A DNA stretch of 33,825 bases. Source: JAPLST01 sp964397565. GTDB taxonomy: Bacteria; Auribacterota; UBA3054; JAPLST01. Location of the stretch: the NCBI GenBank assembly GCA_964397565.1, contig CAYNJC010000043.1, positions 1-33,825 of the forward strand, given 5' to 3'. The position numbers and the translations under genes are program-made. Numbering within the stretch: the stretch's first letter is position 1; each line of letters starts with the position of its first letter. The notes beneath the pieces are model-generated. The model was not told where the DNA came from. It saw nothing but the letters and a program-made list of their open reading frames with translations, and made no database searches. Below are positions 29,609 to 33,825 of the stretch, piece by piece.

Positions 29609-32600
29609 TCAACGCCGCCGCCGCAGGGCCAGCAACACAAGGGCGACGACGCCCAGTGCAGCCGGCTCGGGGATCACGTTCCAGCCGACATCGCGCGTGC
29701 CGTATGCCGTCTCGAGTTGGGTCGAGTACGGCAGGCCGCCGACCGTCTCGAACGTCGGTACTTCGTTGGTGTAATTGTTGAACGGATCGCCGGGATCGTC
29801 CGCGTAGTACACTTGATCATTCCACCACGCCTCGCCCGGCACCGGTACGCCGCATGACCAGAACTGGTTGGAGGTCGAGATCAAGGCCAGATCGCTGTTG
29901 CGCGTCTCCGCGTAGGATGCCTGCAAGCCGAAGGCGCTCCCGGCCGCCGGGAATTGCGCCCATGGATAGTCGCCAATGATGCTGCTGTTGACGCGGAAGG
30001 ACGGGCTCAACCACATATCACCACTGGTGCCGCATTTGACCGTGACGGCCGCGACATCTTCACTGACGCACAGGCCCTCGACAAAGGTGCAGTGGTCAAT
30101 TAGAACCTTGTTGATGTTGTTGGCGACGTCACGGAACGGATAGCTGTTGTTCTGAATTGCGTTGCGGAAGCCGCGCACCAGGACATGATCAATCATGGCA
30201 TTGGACGGGCCGATCGCGCCATCCACGCACATGCCGAAGTACCACCAGCTTTCCCATGAATACACCCAGTTGCTCACAGCAGCATTGTAGACCATGCCGG
30301 TGTAGAGGCCGTTCAGGTACATATGGTCGACGCGCACGCCGGTGCCGCCGACGATGCCGAGCGCGGCCAACATGTCCGGCGCACTTGCGCCTTCACCTGT
30401 GCCGTCGGTGTAAGCCGGCGGGTCATTGCCCATCACGGTGAAGCCGGAGACGCGCACATATTGGCTGTCAAACAGTTTGATCACGGGGTATTCGGCATAG
30501 GTGTCGCGCCCGAAGCTGATCAACCAGTTCTTAGTCCCGCGGGTCAGGATACTCTGCTCCGCACCCGCACCGATCAGGTTGATAAACTGGCGATTCGACA
30601 GGTCGATGATCCAGTTGGTGCCGCTGGGATCGGTGGATTCGCCCGCATAGGTGCCGGCGCCGACATTCAGCGTGATCGAGCCTTCCTCGGTGCTGCCATT
30701 CGGGACGTTGGTGACACCGAAAGCGATGTTGCGCCAGGCGGTGGCCCAACTCGTGCCGTTGTTGGCATTAGCGCCACTCAGCGACACATAATAATCAGCC
30801 GGATAATTGTTGATCGTAAACGTGGCTGGCGCGCCATTGTAGGAGTTGAATGCTACCGTGATCGTGCCGACGCTCGGGCGTGGCGCAGCGGCCGTCACGG
30901 TGAAACTGACGCTGGTGCTCTCGCCGGGCGCCAGCACACCGACGCCGGGCGTGACGTCGGTGATAAACGCCTGCGCGCTGGTGTTGGTGAAGGCCATGGC
31001 GACCGCGCCGCTGTTGCCGAGGACGAACGACTTGGTGCGCGGCTGCAAGGTGATCGTGGCGGCCGGCGTCAGGTCCGCCACCGGGCGCGGCGTGTCGGCC
31101 GTGAGCGGCACAAAGAAGCTGCCGGCACCCCAACTGACCTGCACGCCCGCATTCGTCGGGCCGCTGAACATCGCCCGATTGACCGTCACCGTGCAATAGG
31201 CTGCGTCGCCGCCGGGTACCGTTACCACGGCCGGCTCGACGGAAATCCAGCCGGCGGTCGGCGTGTTGGTGCAGGCAATCGGCAACATAGTGGCATTGTC
31301 AATGCGCAGCATCAGGTCATTGGTCACCTGCCAGAAGGTGAGAAAATTCGGCGCGATGAAAATGTCCTGTTCCGGCATGGGGCCGGTCCATAAACGACTC
31401 GAATTGACCAGCCAGCCGCTGACGGGATCAACCATGCGCATGGCGCCGCCAAAGTAGAACGTGCCGGACGGGCTGACCGCGCACGACGCCGCATAGGCAC
31501 TGATCGGCAGCCTTTCTGCACTGAGAATGGTAGACTCCGTCGACGGATTAAATACTTGAAAAACATTGGTCGGGCCGCTGGGCGTAAACCCGCCGACAAT
31601 GTAGAATTTTCCCTTCCACGCAATCATCGAGGGCCAGCGCACGGGCAGCACTACTTGCCCCACAATCTTGATGCCGTCGGCAATCGTCGCCGGGCTGGTC
31701 ACATCCAGCATGTAGACCTTGGGCGAATAAGTGATGTTGGGAAACTGCTCGCCGGAGAACAAGTAAATCTTGTTGCCGAAGGCAGCGCAGCCAAAGTAGC
31801 GCAACTGATTGGTGTAAATATTCTCATACGTCTGCCAGGTGTTCAATGACGGATCATAGACCTGCATGTGGGTTGCACCATCCGGCCCCCAGTAATTGCC
31901 GCCGAAGCAGTAGATGTTGCTGCCGACGCGCACGGCGCCGCCATACATCTGAGCCTTGAGACCAGCGCTGAAGCTGTTGGCCGAGGCAGTCGTGGTCCAT
32001 TCGCCGTTCGCGCCACGATTCGGATCGAAGACCGCGCAATAGCCTTCCCAATGCGGATACCCGCCGTGCATGAAAATTTCCTCGACGTCATCGCCATCCC
32101 AATCATAGGCGAAGGCCTGATTGGCGCCGATCCACGTGCCTTGGCCAAGATGTGGCTTGCGGCTGACATAGGTGCCATACGCAGGGTCGCTGGCGCTTTG
32201 GATACAGTAGCCGTTCAAATCGGCCAGTTGCCAGGAGGCGCTCTGCCATGTATCTCCCACAGGATCATAGACAGAGAAGCCGGCCTGCCGATTGTAGGAG
32301 AAGCCCTCGCCGTTGGGCCACGAGTTGCTCGGCCACATATAGCCCATCGAGATCGACTGGCCGTTATGGCCGGCAATGCCATAAATGCTGGCCAAATTGG
32401 CATTCGGGCCGACGCCGCCACAGACATAGTATTTGCCGTTGGCATAAATCGAAGCGCTGTGATAGGTCGGCCAGTAGCCTTCTTCGCCGTAGCGCGGGTC
32501 AACGGTGGACCATATGATCATGTTGGTTTGATAGGCCGGCCCGGGCACTTGCCCGCCGGCCGTGTTCTGATATGCAACAAAGGTGCGGTTGGTCGCGACC

Positions 32601-32755
32601 GGAATCGGCAGATCCATTTGCAAATTGTTGGCGGTGCCAACTTCATACGGGAAGCGCGATGGGCTGGAGGTCTTCTCGGTCCAAAACGCACCCGAGACCA
32701 GCAACGCAGTGAAACACAGGGTAAAACAGAGGGTGGCGACAAGACGAGCGTTCAT
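29609..32755 (-). CDS. PEP-CTERM protein with kelch-like and beta-helix-like regions (1048 aa)
   Basis: A secreted, probably surface-anchored protein. Order: signal peptide (~1-22, LVATLCFTLCFTALLVSGAF); a kelch/beta-propeller-like region (~90-470) with repeats such as GKYYVCGGVGP, SNIYCFGGNYWGPDG, NKIYLFSGEQFP and GKFYIVGGFTPSG; two Ig-like or BACON-like sandwiches (~505-680: WISVEPAVVTVPGGDAAYCTV, LAPGESTSVSFTV); a parallel beta-helix-like part (~685-960) starting YYVSLSGANANNGTSWATAW, with LNVGAGTYAGES and RVSGFTVMGNDP; and the sorting signal VIPEPAALG, a hydrophobic helix and RRRR at the end. PEP-CTERM proteins are processed by an exosortase, and exosortase loci are often linked to exopolysaccharide; no exosortase is in this window. 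GAGGAA precedes the ATG. A strong promoter is upstream. The 3' end of a near-identical copy follows at 33491. Confidence 0.93.
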   Translation of the reverse strand: MNARLVATLCFTLCFTALLVSGAFWTEKTSSPSRFPYEVGTANNLQMDLPIPVATNRTFVAYQNTAGGQVPGPAYQTNMIIWSTVDPRYGEEGYWPTYHSASIYANGKYYVCGGVGPNANLASIYGIAGHNGQSISMGYMWPSNSWPNGEGFSYNRQAGFSVYDPVGDTWQSASWQLADLNGYCIQSASDPAYGTYVSRKPHLGQGTWIGANQAFAYDWDGDDVEEIFMHGGYPHWEGYCAVFDPNRGANGEWTTTASANSFSAGLKAQMYGGAVRVGSNIYCFGGNYWGPDGATHMQVYDPSLNTWQTYENIYTNQLRYFGCAAFGNKIYLFSGEQFPNITYSPKVYMLDVTSPATIADGIKIVGQVVLPVRWPSMIAWKGKFYIVGGFTPSGPTNVFQVFNPSTESTILSAERLPISAYAASCAVSPSGTFYFGGAMRMVDPVSGWLVNSSRLWTGPMPEQDIFIAPNFLTFWQVTNDLMLRIDNATMLPIACTNTPTAGWISVEPAVVTVPGGDAAYCTVTVNRAMFSGPTNAGVQVSWGAGSFFVPLTADTPRPVADLTPAATITLQPRTKSFVLGNSGAVAMAFTNTSAQAFITDVTPGVGVLAPGESTSVSFTVTAAAPRPSVGTITVAFNSYNGAPATFTINNYPADYYVSLSGANANNGTSWATAWRNIAFGVTNVPNGSTEEGSITLNVGAGTYAGESTDPSGTNWIIDLSNRQFINLIGAGAEQSILTRGTKNWLISFGRDTYAEYPVIKLFDSQYVRVSGFTVMGNDPPAYTDGTGEGASAPDMLAALGIVGGTGVRVDHMYLNGLYTGMVYNAAVSNWVYSWESWWYFGMCVDGAIGPSNAMIDHVLVRGFRNAIQNNSYPFRDVANNINKVLIDHCTFVEGLCVSEDVAAVTVKCGTSGDMWLSPSFRVNSSIIGDYPWAQFPAAGSAFGLQASYAETRNSDLALISTSNQFWSCGVPVPGEAWWNDQVYYADDPGDPFNNYTNEVPTFETVGGLPYSTQLETAYGTRDVGWNVIPEPAALGVVALVLLALRRRR

Positions 32756-32827
32756 GACAGTTCCTCGAACATTGTTAGGTCACACACGGTGACCGAAATG
32801 CACAGCGCAGTTCTTTGCGCTACTTAG

Positions 32828-32857
32828 ACTATACCAAATGGCAGGGGGGCGTGTCAA
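32828..32857 (-). promoter_or_regulatory. Sigma-70 promoter of the PEP-CTERM gene
   Basis: Minus strand: consensus TTGACA (32857-32852), an 18 nt spacer and TATAGT (32833-32828). The leader of about 66 nt includes a small hairpin, GGTCAC-CGTGT-GTGACC (32794-32778), 23 nt before the start codon. Confidence 0.85.
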
Positions 32858-32937
32858 GCGCGGAAAGTCGGATGCGCCGCCGCGGTGAATGGTGAATGCC
32901 TGCCCCGCCATCGGCGTGGAGCAAACCAGAACCGATA

Positions 32938-33113
32938 TACTAATGAGAGCGCTTTTTACTTTGCAGTGCCCTTGTAGCCGCCCGCGGTGAGGGCGGCTTC
33001 TGCAGCCGCGGTCATCCGCACCGTTGACGGGATCGCCGCAGCCAAGCCAGCTCCAAGCAGGCGCCCGCGGCCACAATGGGCATGACACACCAAGCAAGCG
33101 CATGCAATTAGTA
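32938..33113 (+). repeat. MITE-like element, 176 bp, with a worn right end
   Basis: Left end TACTAATGAGAGCGCTT is intact; the right end reads AAGCGCATGCAATTAGTA, a degraded version. It shares its final TA with the next element, so the two lie head to tail with one common TA. Confidence 0.85.
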
Positions 33114-33297
33114 CTAATGAGAGCGCTTTCTGCTTTGCCGCGTCCTTGTAGCCGCCCGCGGCGAGGGCGGCTTCTGCAGCCGCGGTCATCCGCGCCGTTG
33201 ACGGGATCGCCGCCGTTGGCGGGACTAGCCAAGCCAGCTCCAAGCAGGCGCCCGCGGCTACAATTGACATGACACCAAGTAAGTGCTCTCATTAGTA
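33112..33297 (+). repeat. MITE-like element, 186 bp form
   Basis: Both ends are intact (TACTAATGAGAGCGCTT; AAGTGCTCTCATTAGTA). Relative to the 127 bp form it carries an extra ~59 bp internal block with CCGTTGGCGGGACTAGCC and AAGCCAGCTCCAAGCAGG. The right flank (ACAAAGAGAAA, then GCAGACCGCAA) equals that of the 29289 element. Confidence 0.9.
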
Positions 33298-33432
33298 ACA
33301 AAGAGAAAAGAGTTAATGAGCAGACCGCAACTGTTGCTGCTTGCAGACGACAGAAAATGTCGATTGTGGCGCAGGGGCGTTCTTGTACTCTGTTACCCTT
33401 TGTTCATGGCTGCGTGCCGCGCGGGGATTGGC

Positions 33433-33465
33433 AAAAAAAAGAGCGCGGGCAAGCTGCCCGCGCTC
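33433..33465 (-). terminator. Intrinsic terminator of the second PEP-CTERM gene copy
   Basis: Minus strand: GAGCGCGGGCA/TGCCCGCGCTC 11 bp stem, 3 nt loop, then eight T. Same stem as at 29551-29582 with a different loop. It lies 26 nt after the stop codon at 33491. Confidence 0.95.
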
Positions 33466-33490
33466 TAGGTGTGCAACTAGCAATCGCCGT

Positions 33491-33825
33491 TCAGCGTCGC
33501 CGCCGCAGGGCCAGCATGGTAAGGGCGACGAGGCCCAGTACAGCCGGCTCGGGGATCACGTTCCAGCCGACATCGCGCGTGCCGTACGCCGTCTCGAGTT
33601 GCGTCGAGTACGGCAGGCCGCCGACCGTCTCGAACGTCGGCACTTCGTTGGTGTAATTGTTGAACGGATCTGGATCGGTACTGTAATAGACTTGATCATT
33701 CCACCACGCCTCGCCCGGCACCGGCAGGCCGCATGACCAGAACTGGTTGGAGGTCGAAATCAAGGCCAATTCGCTGTTGCGCGTCTCCGCGTAGGATGCC
33801 TGCAAGCCGAAGGCGCTCCCGGCCG
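33491..33825 (-). CDS. 3' end of a second PEP-CTERM protein gene, cut by the window
   Basis: The visible 110 or so residues match the C-terminus of the protein at 29609-32755 almost throughout: QASYAETRNSELALISTSNQ, PVPGEAWWNDQVYY, NYTNEVPTFETVGGLPYSTQ and the sorting signal VIPEPAVLG, a hydrophobic helix (LVALTMLAL) and RRRR. Differences include a two-residue shortening (STDPDPF for ADDPGDPF) and several changes within the transmembrane helix. No frameshift is visible, so this copy is probably intact. The rest of the gene lies beyond 33825. Confidence 0.93.
   Translation of the reverse strand, partial: AGSAFGLQASYAETRNSELALISTSNQFWSCGLPVPGEAWWNDQVYYSTDPDPFNNYTNEVPTFETVGGLPYSTQLETAYGTRDVGWNVIPEPAVLGLVALTMLALRRRR

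Noticed and set aside
30323..31393. Plus-strand open frame of 356 codons within the PEP-CTERM gene
   Set aside because: It is antisense to the PEP-CTERM gene, with no ribosome site or domain; the minus-strand protein has a signal peptide, kelch-like repeats and a sorting signal.

Overview
The window reads as a GC-rich chromosomal segment from an uncultured-type Gram-negative bacterium, probably of the PVC superphylum (Kiritimatiellota, Lentisphaerota or Verrucomicrobiota-like). This is inferred from a PEP-CTERM surface protein, lipoproteins with lipoboxes, a cluster of carbohydrate-active enzymes, short intergenic repeats everywhere, and the bS6-bS18-bL9-DnaB gene order. No rRNA, phage or transposase gene is present, so the taxonomy is a guess.

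Layout. 1-683: a mosaic of small repeats. 684-3580 (minus): a two-gene operon of a eukaryotic-type (yeast ARO7-like) chorismate mutase and a large helical protein of unknown function. 3858-5216 (minus): an ArsR-type repressor, a membrane-anchored thioredoxin and a TrmO/TsaA tRNA methyltransferase, in one operon with a clear sigma-70 promoter. 5402-6220: a TA-flanked MITE-like element, a triple hairpin and a tandem array built from the MITE core. 6230-6700 (minus): dihydrofolate reductase that seems to lack a standard start codon, followed upstream by a nested inverted repeat. 7143-9729 (minus): CE7-type acetyl esterase, small lipoprotein, MntP manganese exporter and a membrane protein in one operon. 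10128-12773 (minus): a very large cytoplasmic glycoside-hydrolase-like protein, whose upstream region carries a duplicated copy of the esterase promoter and first codons.

13401-17593 (plus): a four-gene cassette in which two paralogous five-TM proteins flank an ECF-like sigma factor and a small one-TM protein (putative anti-sigma). This is the best candidate here for an undescribed system. 18050-21567 (minus): class I aminotransferase and a GH65 phosphorylase-like enzyme. 21803-29157 (plus): tRNA-Gly(GCC), then rplY-pth-rpsF-(lipoprotein)-rpsR-rplI-dnaB-metK-(lipoprotein), a housekeeping translation/replication cluster in which a proline/alanine-rich lipoprotein sits where ssb often lies. 29609-33825 (minus): a 1048-residue PEP-CTERM protein with kelch-like and beta-helix-like parts, and the 3' end of a second, nearly identical copy. 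Each copy has its own intrinsic terminator and adjoining MITE.

Repeats are the second theme. At least five families are visible: (i) TA-flanked MITEs with TACTAATGAGAGC termini and a hairpin core; (ii) a tandem array of that core; (iii) an about 160 bp family at 279-450 and 17752-17912; (iv) an about 125 bp family carrying the 5' end of the esterase; (v) an about 66 bp family at 3718-3783 and 9814-9880. Several appear to have altered neighbouring genes: a duplicated promoter, a missing DHFR start codon, and a tandem gene duplication with MITEs at its boundary. All family assignments were made by reading the sequence; none was confirmed by a database search.
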